Below are positions 24,429 through 32,788 of a stretch of 51,552 nucleotides of DNA, piece after piece. How positions within the stretch are numbered: position 1 is the stretch's first letter; every line of letters begins with the position of its first letter. The notes beneath the pieces were generated by a model. That model was not told the DNA's origin, did not search any database, and worked only from the letters and a program-made list of their open reading frames with translations. The translations under genes were made by a program, and so were the position numbers. This DNA comes from CAZPAV01 sp964584755 (lineage in GTDB: Bacteria > Actinomycetota > Acidimicrobiia > Spongiisociales > UBA5794), in NCBI GenBank assembly GCA_964584755.1, contig CAZPAV010000018.1, positions 1-51,552 of the forward strand, written 5' to 3'.

Positions 24429-26183
24429 TCACTCCAGGCCGTCGACGTCGAGTTCGGGGAAGGCCTCCACGGGCGCACCGCGCCGCAAGGTGAGGTAGGC
24501 GTGGATGTAGGAGGCGGCGCTCCAGGCCTGATGGGCCTTCCCCATGGGCCGTCCGGTGCGCCCGTGCAGCCACTCGTTGAACTCCCACTCTCCGCGGATC
24601 CCCTGACGGCACGCCTCGGCGAGTCCGAGCAGCTCCCGGTGGGCGAGCTCCACCCGACCGAGGCGGACGAGGAACCGGACCCAGAGGCCGCCGATGTACG
24701 GCCAGATGCCGCCGTTGTGGTAGTGGTCCGGGAGGTTCAGGAAGTTGACGAGGAAGTAGTCCTTCCAGTCGTCGGCACCCGAGGGGATCGACGGGTAGAG
24801 GCACGCCACCGGGAACGGGCTGTTCACCCCGACGCCCCAGAGGAAGACGAAGAGGCGCTCACGGCGGGCCTCGCCGAGGAGCCCGGTGAGCGCCGCCAGG
24901 AGGTTGGCGTAGACGTCGCAGCGCCAGCCGTAGTCGAACGGCGTGATCTGACTCAGCAGGTACGAGGCCTCCCCCGCCCCGAAGCGGCCGCTCGTGCCGC
25001 CCGCGATCTCGACGATCTGGTCCCCCGTTGGCCAGAACAGCCGGGTGATCGCCGACCCCACCCGATCCGCCTGGGCTCGCCACGGCGCCCCGTCCCCGCC
25101 GAGGGCGTCGAGCAGCACCGCGGTGTCCCGACATGCCTGATACCAGAGCACCTCGTCGTAGAGGACGTTGTAGGACCGCGGAAAGAGATCCATCCAGTCC
25201 GACGACTCGGGGATCTCGATGAGGCCGTCGTCGTTGGAGTCGTGCGCGGCGAGCCACCCCATGGCGCGCTCGACGACGCCGCCAAGCTCCTCGGCGAGCG
25301 CCCGGCTCCGACGCTGGAACACGAGCCGGACGGCACCGATGACGAACCACAGGACCGAATCGACACCGGCGATGCCACCGAGCCCCGAGTAGTCGGGACG
25401 ATCCCCGTCGAGGGACACCGAGGTGGGGATCTGTCCGGACGGCGTCTGGTGGGCGGCGAGGGTGCGGATCGTCCGCTCGAACGCGTCGACGAGGTCGGGG
25501 GCCTCCAGCGGCAGGGTCCACAGGCCGGTGATGACCCCGTCCCTGGCCCAGACCGCGGCGTAGTTGGCGTCGTGGGTGCCGAGGGCGTTGTCGGTCACGG
25601 AGGCGGCCGTGAAGCCCGAGGCCACGACGTTGCGTCGTACCGACTCGAGCGCCGCCGCGAAGGCGTCCTCGCAGAGGTCGGCGGGCGAGGGCGTCCCTCG
25701 TCCCAGGAGCTGAACCTCCTCGAGGGCGTCGATCAGGCGATCCTCGGTGGGCTCGGCGAGCCAGAGGCCCCGGGCGGGACGTCGCTCGCCGTCGACGACG
25801 ATCATCCGGGCCGGTCCGACCTCGCCGGCGAGGGCGGGCCCGAGCACGAAGAACACCTCGGAGGGCGGGACGAGGAGCTCCTCGGCGAGACGGAGCACGG
25901 CGGCGAGGGGACCCGTCTCGCCGGTCGCCGGCGGCCAGCCGTCGAGGGCCTCCCCGGCGGGCATCCGCAGGATCCTGCGACCCGAGGGATCGACGACGTA
26001 GTCGGGAGCCGGGAGGTCCGGATGGCCGTCGTCGCCGATGAACACGAGGGCGGTCCCGCGACGGACGGCGGCGATCCGGTCGCCGAGCCGCTGGAGACGC
26101 CCGATTCCCTGGGCCTCGAGCGCGGGGAGGTCGAGCGCCAGGAGGAATCGAGGAACGGCTGGATCCAGGGGCAACGACGTCAT
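24429..26183 (-). CDS. (alpha/alpha)6 glycosidase (invertase/debranching-like) with degenerate sucrose-phosphatase-like N-terminus
   Basis: A 584-residue protein. From about residue 175 on it is a glycogen-debranching/neutral-invertase-type hydrolase: NYAAVWARDGVITGLW with the likely catalytic Asp, GQIPTSVS, SGLGGIAGVDSVLW, and later NGGIWPYIGGLW and EFNEWLHG. The first 150 residues look like a worn HAD sucrose-phosphatase domain: LPAPDYVVDPSGRRI matches that family's PDYI..VGT.I strand, but the DxDxT motif is absent. It is convergent with the sucrose synthase gene, 18 nt apart, so sucrose or a glucan is the probable substrate. GH family assignment (GH100 versus GH133-like) is uncertain. Confidence 0.78.
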   Translation of the reverse strand: MTSLPLDPAVPRFLLALDLPALEAQGIGRLQRLGDRIAAVRRGTALVFIGDDGHPDLPAPDYVVDPSGRRILRMPAGEALDGWPPATGETGPLAAVLRLAEELLVPPSEVFFVLGPALAGEVGPARMIVVDGERRPARGLWLAEPTEDRLIDALEEVQLLGRGTPSPADLCEDAFAAALESVRRNVVASGFTAASVTDNALGTHDANYAAVWARDGVITGLWTLPLEAPDLVDAFERTIRTLAAHQTPSGQIPTSVSLDGDRPDYSGLGGIAGVDSVLWFVIGAVRLVFQRRSRALAEELGGVVERAMGWLAAHDSNDDGLIEIPESSDWMDLFPRSYNVLYDEVLWYQACRDTAVLLDALGGDGAPWRAQADRVGSAITRLFWPTGDQIVEIAGGTSGRFGAGEASYLLSQITPFDYGWRCDVYANLLAALTGLLGEARRERLFVFLWGVGVNSPFPVACLYPSIPSGADDWKDYFLVNFLNLPDHYHNGGIWPYIGGLWVRFLVRLGRVELAHRELLGLAEACRQGIRGEWEFNEWLHGRTGRPMGKAHQAWSAASYIHAYLTLRRGAPVEAFPELDVDGLE

Positions 26184-26284
26184 GGGTGCTCCGCGACGGT
26201 GGCCGGGAAGTCTACGTCGGCCCGCGTCCCGCCGGCGACGAATCCTCCGCTCCCGAGGACGGGTGCCCGGGGGACGGGAACCGG

Positions 26285-28075
26285 TCAGAGGTCCCCGGGA
26301 CGAAGCGGGACCCCGGAGGGCACGCCGGCCACGGCCGCCATGGTGGCCCGGCCCTCCGGGTCGCCGGCGGCGTCGCGGAACACGAGACGCTCCGGACCCT
26401 CGACGAGGAATCGGGGACCGGTGGCGACGGCGAACCGCTCCGGGTCGAGGAACATCCTCGGCTTCACCTTCGCCGGGTCACCGTCCTGGGGACAGAACAT
26501 GAGGCAGTTCCCGCACTCGTTGCAGAGCTCCACGAACACGAGGTACTGCCAGCGCCCACCGAGCTCCTCCCGGAGGTGGTCCGGCGTCGGGACCTTGACG
26601 ATGGCGTCGTTCGGGCACACCGTCACGCAGAGGTTGCAGGCGACACACCCCCACGTCTCGAGGGGACGGTCGACCCGCCGCGGTCCGGCGGCGTGTCCGT
26701 CGCGGTGGTAGCGGAACCGCTCGTCGCCGTCGATCATCCCCATCACGTGGTCGTCGATGGCGTCCTCGTACCCGGCGGCCCGGCTCGCCTCGTGGCGATG
26801 GCGGCGCCACTCCTCGAGGTCCCTCGCCCCCACGGCGCGCAGCTCGCCGGCGAGGGTCCTCAGCATGGGGGCGAGGCGCCCGTACCCACCGGGCTTCAGC
26901 AGGTCGGTGCACACCGTCGCCGGGGCCACGCCCATGGCGAGCGTGTCGGCGAGGTTCTCCCGGGTCACGCCCGCCGAGAAGCTCACCTGCACGTCTCCGC
27001 CGTGGCCGGGGAGCCGGAACACCCCGGGAAGTCGACGGGCCAGCTCGCGCAGGAGCGTGGCGGCGACGACGTGCAGCGGGGGACCCGAGAGGTACATGGG
27101 ATCGTCGGGCAGCCAACCCTTGTGGTTCGCCACCACCAGGGTGTTCGTCAGCTTGATGCCGAAGCGCCGTCCCCGCTCCCGGGCATGGTCGCGCAATCCC
27201 CCGATGAGGTCCAGGGCGCGTTCCATGTGGAGGTCGGCGGCGAACGCCTCCGGCAGGAGCTCCACCTCCTCGTACCCGAGCACGTCGTGGAGGATGGCGT
27301 CGACCCGCTCCTGGCCGAGGAGGGTCGGGTTCAGCTTCACGATCACGTCGAGGTCGAACCGGTCCATGAGATGACGGGTGATGGCCTCGATCTCGTCCGG
27401 AGGACAGCCGTGGAAGGTCGAGAGGGTGACCGTGTCGGCGATGCGCGTGGGGAAGTCGAGGTCGGCGAGCGCGGTGAAGGGCTCGGGGAGGTCACGACGG
27501 AGCCGGTCGATGATCGCGCCCGCGTCCTGCATGGCGGCGATGAAGCCGCTCACCTTCTCCCCGGAGATGCCCGCCAGGTCGTACCCCACCGACATGTCGA
27601 AGACGTGCGGGCCCGGGTCCCCCCCGAGGTGGGGGACCAGCGGCCCCCAGTGGCGCAGGATCGCGATGATCATCCACGCCTTGACGTACTCCTCCAGCGA
27701 CCGGGGAATCCGCAGCTCCTGGCTCCACTCGATGTTGTACCCGACGGTCTCCATGTCGATGCAGGGGCGATGGATCTCGAGGTCGTCGAGCACCTGCACC
27801 GTCTTCAGCTCGAAGAGCCGGGCGCCCCCCAGCCAGGCGAGGACGATGTTCTGCGCCATCTGGGTGTGGGGACCGGCGGCGGGGCCGATGGGGGTGGCCG
27901 CCGGTCTCCCCAGGAAGGTGAACCCGAGATCGACGTCTCCCTCCGGTGCCCAGAACCTCCCGGTGGGCAGGTCGAAGATCCGTCTCCGGGTCTCCCACTC
28001 CCGGGCGATCCGGCCGAGGAGGACCCGGAGGGACAGCGGGGTGAGCGGCGGTGCGCCGGCGGTGGTGTCGGGCAC
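26285..28075 (-). CDS. YgfK-like Fe-S protein of the selenium-dependent Mo hydroxylase locus (short form)
   Basis: A 596-residue protein. Residues about 40-420 are a dihydroorotate-dehydrogenase-like TIM barrel (IGPAAGPHTQMAQNIV, FELKTVQV, STFHGCPPDEIE, VKLNPTLLG), and the C-terminal part has two [4Fe-4S] motifs (CVACNLCVTVCP, CNECGNCLMFCP). This matches the N-terminal part of YgfK, named a putative selenate reductase subunit. E. coli YgfK is about 1,030 residues with a GltD-like FAD/NAD domain that is missing here. GTG 28075 has AAGGAGG upstream, overlapping the ssnA stop, so the pair is coupled. Its electron donor must be encoded elsewhere (inference). Confidence 0.82.
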   Translation of the reverse strand: MPDTTAGAPPLTPLSLRVLLGRIAREWETRRRIFDLPTGRFWAPEGDVDLGFTFLGRPAATPIGPAAGPHTQMAQNIVLAWLGGARLFELKTVQVLDDLEIHRPCIDMETVGYNIEWSQELRIPRSLEEYVKAWMIIAILRHWGPLVPHLGGDPGPHVFDMSVGYDLAGISGEKVSGFIAAMQDAGAIIDRLRRDLPEPFTALADLDFPTRIADTVTLSTFHGCPPDEIEAITRHLMDRFDLDVIVKLNPTLLGQERVDAILHDVLGYEEVELLPEAFAADLHMERALDLIGGLRDHARERGRRFGIKLTNTLVVANHKGWLPDDPMYLSGPPLHVVAATLLRELARRLPGVFRLPGHGGDVQVSFSAGVTRENLADTLAMGVAPATVCTDLLKPGGYGRLAPMLRTLAGELRAVGARDLEEWRRHRHEASRAAGYEDAIDDHVMGMIDGDERFRYHRDGHAAGPRRVDRPLETWGCVACNLCVTVCPNDAIVKVPTPDHLREELGGRWQYLVFVELCNECGNCLMFCPQDGDPAKVKPRMFLDPERFAVATGPRFLVEGPERLVFRDAAGDPEGRATMAAVAGVPSGVPLRPGDL

Positions 28076-28085
28076 GGTCCCTCCT

Positions 28086-29102
28086 TCAGAGTCGTCGGTG
28101 GAGCCGCATCGCCTGCTCCCGGGCCTTGGCGCGCACCTCGTCGGGGTCCACGCGGGTGGGGCGTCCGTCCCTGAGGACGACCTCGCCGTCGACGAGGACC
28201 TCGAGGGGCCGCACCCCCGGGGTGAAGGCGAGATGCCAGGGGTCCATCGGCGAGTACGACCAGGTCACCCGGTCGTCGCGGGCCTCGGGGAAGAGGTCCC
28301 AGCCGGCCTCCAGCCACGCCCACGGCGTGTCCGGGGAGGCGGTCACGTCCGTCTCCCGGAGCCGGAGGTACGCGGCCCGGAACGCACCGAGCATGTCGCC
28401 ACCGATCCCGTCGGTGCCGAGCGTCACCCGGTTGGGGAAGCGGGTGGGCCGGGCGTAGCCGACGGCGTTGTTCATGTTCGACTCCGGGTTGTGGAGGACG
28501 GTCCCCGCCAGCGGACGATCGAGATGGACGCAGTGGGCGAGCAGCCATCCATCGTCGGCACGTCCTTCGAGCCGCCGCCCGGCGTCACGGTCCTCCGGTC
28601 CCTCGGCGACGTGGATGTGCACGCCGACGCCGAGGTCGCCGGCCAGCCCGCACACCTCCTCCAGGGTCTCCTCCGAGAGCGTGAAGCAGGCGTGCGCCCC
28701 CACCCATCCTCGACCGCCTCCGCGGAGGTACCGCTCGTTCTCGGCGAGCCCGGCCCGGGCCCCGTCCCGCCCGTGCCGGTCGGTCACCTCGTAGGCGCAG
28801 GCCACCCGCACCCCGACCGCGGCGCACGCCTCGGCGACGACCGTCAGCGAGCCCTCGATGGCGTTCGGGGAGGCGTGGTGGTCGATGATGGCCGTCGTCC
28901 CCCGCTCGAGCGCCTCGAGGGCTCCGAGCATGGCCGACCACCGGATCATCTCGAGGTCGAGCGCCGCGTCGAGCCGCCACCACACCTGCTCGAGGATCTC
29001 TCGGAAGGAGCGCGGCGTCTGCGGCGGGGCCGGCATGCCCCGGGCCAGCGTGGAGTACAGATGGTGGTGGGTGCAGACGAGTCCGGGCGTGACGGCGCTC
29101 AT
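28086..29102 (-). CDS. ssnA: SsnA-like amidohydrolase lacking the N-terminal beta strands
   Basis: A 338-residue metallo-dependent hydrolase. All metal and catalytic positions of the amidohydrolase barrel are present: THHHLYSTLARG, a His in GVHIHVAEG with the catalytic Glu, LAHCVH and LGTDGIGG. It matches SsnA of the ygfK-ssnA-xdhD cluster. SsnA is normally about 440 residues: here the first 55-60 residues, which build half of the beta-sandwich, are absent, and the protein begins directly at the PGLVCTHHH strand. The C-terminal sandwich strands are kept. AAGGA precedes ATG 29102. The next gene, ygfK, starts 10 nt after its stop. Confidence 0.82.
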   Translation of the reverse strand: MSAVTPGLVCTHHHLYSTLARGMPAPPQTPRSFREILEQVWWRLDAALDLEMIRWSAMLGALEALERGTTAIIDHHASPNAIEGSLTVVAEACAAVGVRVACAYEVTDRHGRDGARAGLAENERYLRGGGRGWVGAHACFTLSEETLEEVCGLAGDLGVGVHIHVAEGPEDRDAGRRLEGRADDGWLLAHCVHLDRPLAGTVLHNPESNMNNAVGYARPTRFPNRVTLGTDGIGGDMLGAFRAAYLRLRETDVTASPDTPWAWLEAGWDLFPEARDDRVTWSYSPMDPWHLAFTPGVRPLEVLVDGEVVLRDGRPTRVDPDEVRAKAREQAMRLHRRL

Positions 29103-29172
29103 CGGAGCGTCCTTCGGGCGGCTCGACACGCCGTCGATCGCCGTGGTCCCGGCGCGACGTGGCACCCGACCG

Positions 29173-31746
29173 TCACCGGGTCACCGGCTCGTGGACGAGC
29201 ATGGGGAGACGGGTGCGCCAGCGGCCGTCGACCTCGTGGAGCGCGGCGGCGACGGCCCCGGCGGTGGGGACGAGACCGATCTCCCCCACCCCCTTCACCC
29301 CGTACGGAGCGCGGGGCTGCGGCACCTCCACGAGGACCACCTCCACCTGGGGCATGTCCTTCGCCCGGAGGATGCCGAGGCTCCGCAGGGTCGTCTTCGT
29401 CGGCCGGCCCTCCGCGTCGGTGGGGAACTCCTCGGTCAGGGCGTAGCCGAGCCCCATGTGGACCGCACCCTCGATCTGTCCCTCGCAGAGGAGGGGATTC
29501 ATCACCCGACCGACGTCGTGGGCGGCGACCACCCGCTCGACCTCCCCGGTGACCGGGTCGCAGATCACCACCTGCGCGGCGTACCCGAACGCGGCGTGGA
29601 TGAGTGGGTGGTCCACGCCCGACTCGAGGCTGTCGGTCCAGTCGACGACGTACTCGCCGTGATGATCCACGCCCGGCGGCCGGCCCTCCCGGAGCGCCGT
29701 CCGGCAGGCGTCCGCCACCGCCCCGGCGACCATGAGCGTTCCCCGCGATCCGGTGGTCTGGCCGGCCCCGAGCTCGCGTGTGGTGTCGACCACCACCCGG
29801 ATCCGGCTCGGGTCCACGCCGAGTTCCTCGGCGGCGACCTGCAGGGCGACGGTGTGCACACCCTGCCCCATCTCCGTCCAGCAGTGGCGAACCTCCACGG
29901 TTCCGTCCTCCTCGAGCCGGACGACCGCCCGGGCGACCTCCCGGAACCCGTTCCCGAGGCCCGAGTTCTTCAGGGCCAGGCCGAGACCGACCGCCCTGCC
30001 CGCCTCGCGTGCCGCCGCGTAGTGGGGCCGCACCGCCTCCAGGCAGCGCAGTGCGCCGTCGGCGCCGGCGTCCATGATCTGTCCCGGACCCCACTCGTCG
30101 CCGGGTCGCACGACGTTGCGCCGGCGCATCTCCCAGCCGTCGATCCCGACGCGCTCGGCGAGACGGTCGACGACGCCCTCCATCGCGAACTGCGCCTGAT
30201 TCGCCCCGAAGCCGCGGAACGCCCCGCAGACCGGGTTGTTCGTCCGTACCGCCAGGGCCTCGACGTCCACCGCGGGCACGCGATAGGGGCCGGTGACGTG
30301 CCCCGCGGCTCGTTCCAGGACCTTCATCCCCACCGAGGCGTACGGGCCGGAGTCCCCCAGGAGCCGTGCCCGCACCGCGGTGAGGCGACCCTCGGCATCG
30401 CAGCCCGCCTCCATCTCGATGCGGACGGGATGGCGCTTGCCGTGGAGGCGGAAGGACTGCTCGCGGGTGAGGGTGCACTTGACGGGCCTTCCGGTGAGCA
30501 TGGCGGCCAGGGCGGCGTGCGCCTGGTTCGAGAGGTCCTCCTTCCCGCCGAAGGCTCCCCCGTTGGAGACGAGCTCCACGATGACGCGCTCGGGGTCCAC
30601 GTCGAGGACGGCCGCGATCTGGTCGCGGTCGTCCCAGACGCCCTGCCCGCCGCTGTAGACGTGGAGGGTGCCGTCGTCGCCGGGGACCGCGAGGGTCGAC
30701 TCGGGCTCGAGGAAGGCGTGTTCCACCCGTTGGGTCCGGAACGTCTCCCGCACGACGTGCGTCGCGGCGGCGAGCGCCGCCTCGACGTCACCGCGCGCGT
30801 AGGCGGAGCGGGAGAGGAGGTTCCCCTCGAGCCCCCAGACGGCGTCCTCCGCTGTGGCGAGGGCGACCTCGGGATCGGTGATCGGCGGGTGCACGCGGTA
30901 CTCGATCGCGACGAGCGCCGCGGCGCGTCGCGCGATCGTCACCGACTCGGCGACGACGACCGCGAGCACGTCTCCCAGGTAGGAGGTGCGGCCGCCCTCG
31001 GGGATCATCACCGGCCAGTCCCGGTGGATGAGCCCCACCCGGAGGGCGCCGGGGACGTCGGCGGCGGTGAGGACGGCCACCACCCCCGGCACCGCCGCGG
31101 CGGGCGCGGGGTCGATCGAGAGCACGTCGGCTCGGGCGTGGTCGGTGAGGCGAAGCGCGGCGTGCAGCATCCCGGAGACCCGGAGGTCGTCGACGAAGGC
31201 GCGGTCGCCGAGGGCGAGGGCACCCGCCTCGTACTTGGCGCCGCGCTTCCCGATCCCGCCGGGGAGGTCCGGAGCCGGGATCGGCTCCCCCGACGCCACC
31301 AGCGTCACTGCCTCGATGATCTTCGTGTACCCCGTGCACCGACAGAGGTGGGCACCGAGACGCCCTGCGATCGTGGCACGGTCGAGATCGGCACCCTTGC
31401 GATCGATGAGCGCCTTCGCCCGTACGACGATCCCCGGGGTGCAGAACCCGCATTGGAGGGCACCGGTGAGCGCGAAGGCCCGGGCGAAGCGGTCCCGTTC
31501 CGCCGGGTCGAACCCCTCCAGGGTCACGACCTCCCGCCCGGCGACGTCCGCCACCGGGAGCTGGCAGCTCACCCGCGCCTTGCCGTCGACGAGCACGGTA
31601 CAGCAGCCGCACTGCCCCGAGGGGGCGCACCCGTCCTTCGCCGAGGTGATCCCCAGCTCCTCGCGCAGGGCGGCGAGGAGGTGCGGGTGCTCGGCGCGCA
31701 CCGTGACGGTGGCGCCGTTGAGGTCGAAGGTCACGGGAACGGCCAC
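29173..31746 (-). CDS. xdhD: XdhD-like molybdenum hydroxylase with fused [2Fe-2S] domains
   Basis: An 857-residue xanthine-dehydrogenase-family enzyme. The N-terminal 160 residues hold two [2Fe-2S] domains (C40, C46 and C49 in GCAPSGQCGCC, then CGFCTPG and CRCTGYTK). The rest is the Mo-cofactor part, with GGAFGGKED, RGFGANQ and a C-terminal GVGEIGLVP whose Glu is the catalytic base. There is no FAD domain, as in E. coli XdhD, where YgfM supplies it; no ygfM-like gene is visible here. Neighbouring ssnA and ygfK point to the selenium-dependent subgroup. GTG 31746 is chosen because GGGGGAG lies 10 nt upstream and the fold starts there; TTG 31782 would add 12 residues. Confidence 0.88.
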   Translation of the reverse strand: MAVPVTFDLNGATVTVRAEHPHLLAALREELGITSAKDGCAPSGQCGCCTVLVDGKARVSCQLPVADVAGREVVTLEGFDPAERDRFARAFALTGALQCGFCTPGIVVRAKALIDRKGADLDRATIAGRLGAHLCRCTGYTKIIEAVTLVASGEPIPAPDLPGGIGKRGAKYEAGALALGDRAFVDDLRVSGMLHAALRLTDHARADVLSIDPAPAAAVPGVVAVLTAADVPGALRVGLIHRDWPVMIPEGGRTSYLGDVLAVVVAESVTIARRAAALVAIEYRVHPPITDPEVALATAEDAVWGLEGNLLSRSAYARGDVEAALAAATHVVRETFRTQRVEHAFLEPESTLAVPGDDGTLHVYSGGQGVWDDRDQIAAVLDVDPERVIVELVSNGGAFGGKEDLSNQAHAALAAMLTGRPVKCTLTREQSFRLHGKRHPVRIEMEAGCDAEGRLTAVRARLLGDSGPYASVGMKVLERAAGHVTGPYRVPAVDVEALAVRTNNPVCGAFRGFGANQAQFAMEGVVDRLAERVGIDGWEMRRRNVVRPGDEWGPGQIMDAGADGALRCLEAVRPHYAAAREAGRAVGLGLALKNSGLGNGFREVARAVVRLEEDGTVEVRHCWTEMGQGVHTVALQVAAEELGVDPSRIRVVVDTTRELGAGQTTGSRGTLMVAGAVADACRTALREGRPPGVDHHGEYVVDWTDSLESGVDHPLIHAAFGYAAQVVICDPVTGEVERVVAAHDVGRVMNPLLCEGQIEGAVHMGLGYALTEEFPTDAEGRPTKTTLRSLGILRAKDMPQVEVVLVEVPQPRAPYGVKGVGEIGLVPTAGAVAAALHEVDGRWRTRLPMLVHEPVTR

Positions 31747-31752
31747 GCCGTC

Positions 31753-31782
31753 ATTCTCCCCCGGTTCTTTACATTTCGTCAA
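31753..31782 (-). promoter_or_regulatory. Candidate internal promoter for xdhD
   Basis: TTGACG (31777-31782), an 18-nt spacer, then GAGAAT (31753-31758) and 6 nt to the GTG at 31746. TTGACG is the best -35 match I found in the window. It lies in the last codons of the upstream flavoenzyme gene, so the Mo hydroxylase genes may be transcribed alone. Confidence 0.35.
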
Positions 31783-32677
31783 ACAGGTGCCGCGCGGCCG
31801 CCACCCGCTCTCCGGTGGCCCGGTCGGGAGGGAAGGCCTGGATCATGAGGTGGGAGAACCCGGCCGCGGCGTATCCGGCGAAGGCCTCGGCGAGCGCCGG
31901 CGGCTCCCCCACGAGCGGGGCGACCCCGATCCCCGTCGGGGTCGGCGCCCGGTCGGGATCGTGCACCGCCACGACGCCGGTCCTCTCGAGGGTCGCCGGA
32001 TCGCGTCCGACCTCCTCGCAGGCCTGGAGGAGGGCGGAGCGCGCGGCGTCCGCCGTCTCCGGTGCGCCGAAGTACCCACCGTTCCAGCCGTCCGCCCACC
32101 GGGCGGCGAGGCGCATCATGCGCGGTCCCACCGCCCCGACCAGCAGCGGCGGCCCGCCAGGTCGCGGTCCTCGCGGAAGGATCTCGCAGCGGTCCACCCG
32201 CTGGAACCGGCCCTCGTGGTGGGCGCGACCCTCCCGGAGCAACGGCACGAGGACGGTGAGCGCCTCGGCGAAGCGCGCCACGCGGTGATCCCGAGGAAAG
32301 CCGAAGGCGGCGAGCTCGTCGTCGCCGGAGCAGGCTCCGACGCCGAGCACGAGCCGACCCCCGCTCACCTCGTCGAGCGTGTGCGCGATCTTGGCGAGGA
32401 ACGCCGGAGACCGGAACAGGGTGCAGGCGACGAGCGGGCCCAGCTCGACCCGCTCGGTGATCGCCGCGAGGGCGGCGAGGATGGTGCCCGCCTCCCAGAT
32501 CCCCCGGGTCCCGCTTCCCGACCGTCCCCGGTAGAGGAGATGGTCGTACACCCACACCGAGGCGAAGCCGGCGGCCTCCGCCCATCGCGCGGTCCGAGCG
32601 AGCCGTTCCCAACGGGGCGCGGAACCGGGACCCTCCTCGGGTCGATCCGCGGTGCCGAGCACGAACCCGATCTTCAC
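31769..32677 (-). CDS. LLM-class (F420/flavin-dependent) oxidoreductase
   Basis: A 302-residue luciferase-like monooxygenase family protein: FGFVLG-type first strand, SVWVYDHLL, VELGPLVACT, then LDEVSGGRLVLGVGAC, the usual LLM landmarks. In Actinobacteria most such proteins bind F420; the substrate is unknown. It starts with GTG, with TAGGCT exactly 6 nt upstream and no ribosome site. Its stop is 22 nt from the xdhD start, so it probably leads the xdhD-ssnA-ygfK operon and may act in the same pathway (inference). Confidence 0.9.
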   Translation of the reverse strand: MKIGFVLGTADRPEEGPGSAPRWERLARTARWAEAAGFASVWVYDHLLYRGRSGSGTRGIWEAGTILAALAAITERVELGPLVACTLFRSPAFLAKIAHTLDEVSGGRLVLGVGACSGDDELAAFGFPRDHRVARFAEALTVLVPLLREGRAHHEGRFQRVDRCEILPRGPRPGGPPLLVGAVGPRMMRLAARWADGWNGGYFGAPETADAARSALLQACEEVGRDPATLERTGVVAVHDPDRAPTPTGIGVAPLVGEPPALAEAFAGYAAAGFSHLMIQAFPPDRATGERVAAARHLFDEM

Positions 32678-32683
32678 GCCGTC

Positions 32684-32689
32684 AGCCTA
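32684..32689 (-). promoter_or_regulatory. Candidate leaderless -10 box (TAGGCT) heading the LLM-xdhD-ssnA-ygfK operon
   Basis: TAGGCT, then GACGGC (6 nt), then the GTG at 32677. TCGACG lies 19 nt further upstream and could be the -35. Confidence 0.45.
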
Positions 32690-32788
32690 CGGCCCCCGCG
32701 GCCGGGCACGTCGACGACCGCGGTACGCTCCCCACGTCACGCCGTGCCACCGACCGGCGACGTCCACGAGGAGGGAGAGGTGGTGATC

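Noticed and set aside
29103..29165. Upstream start for ssnA giving a longer protein
   Set aside because: The extra residues are Arg/Pro-rich and unrelated to the family N-terminus, while ATG 29102 has an AAGGA ribosome site.
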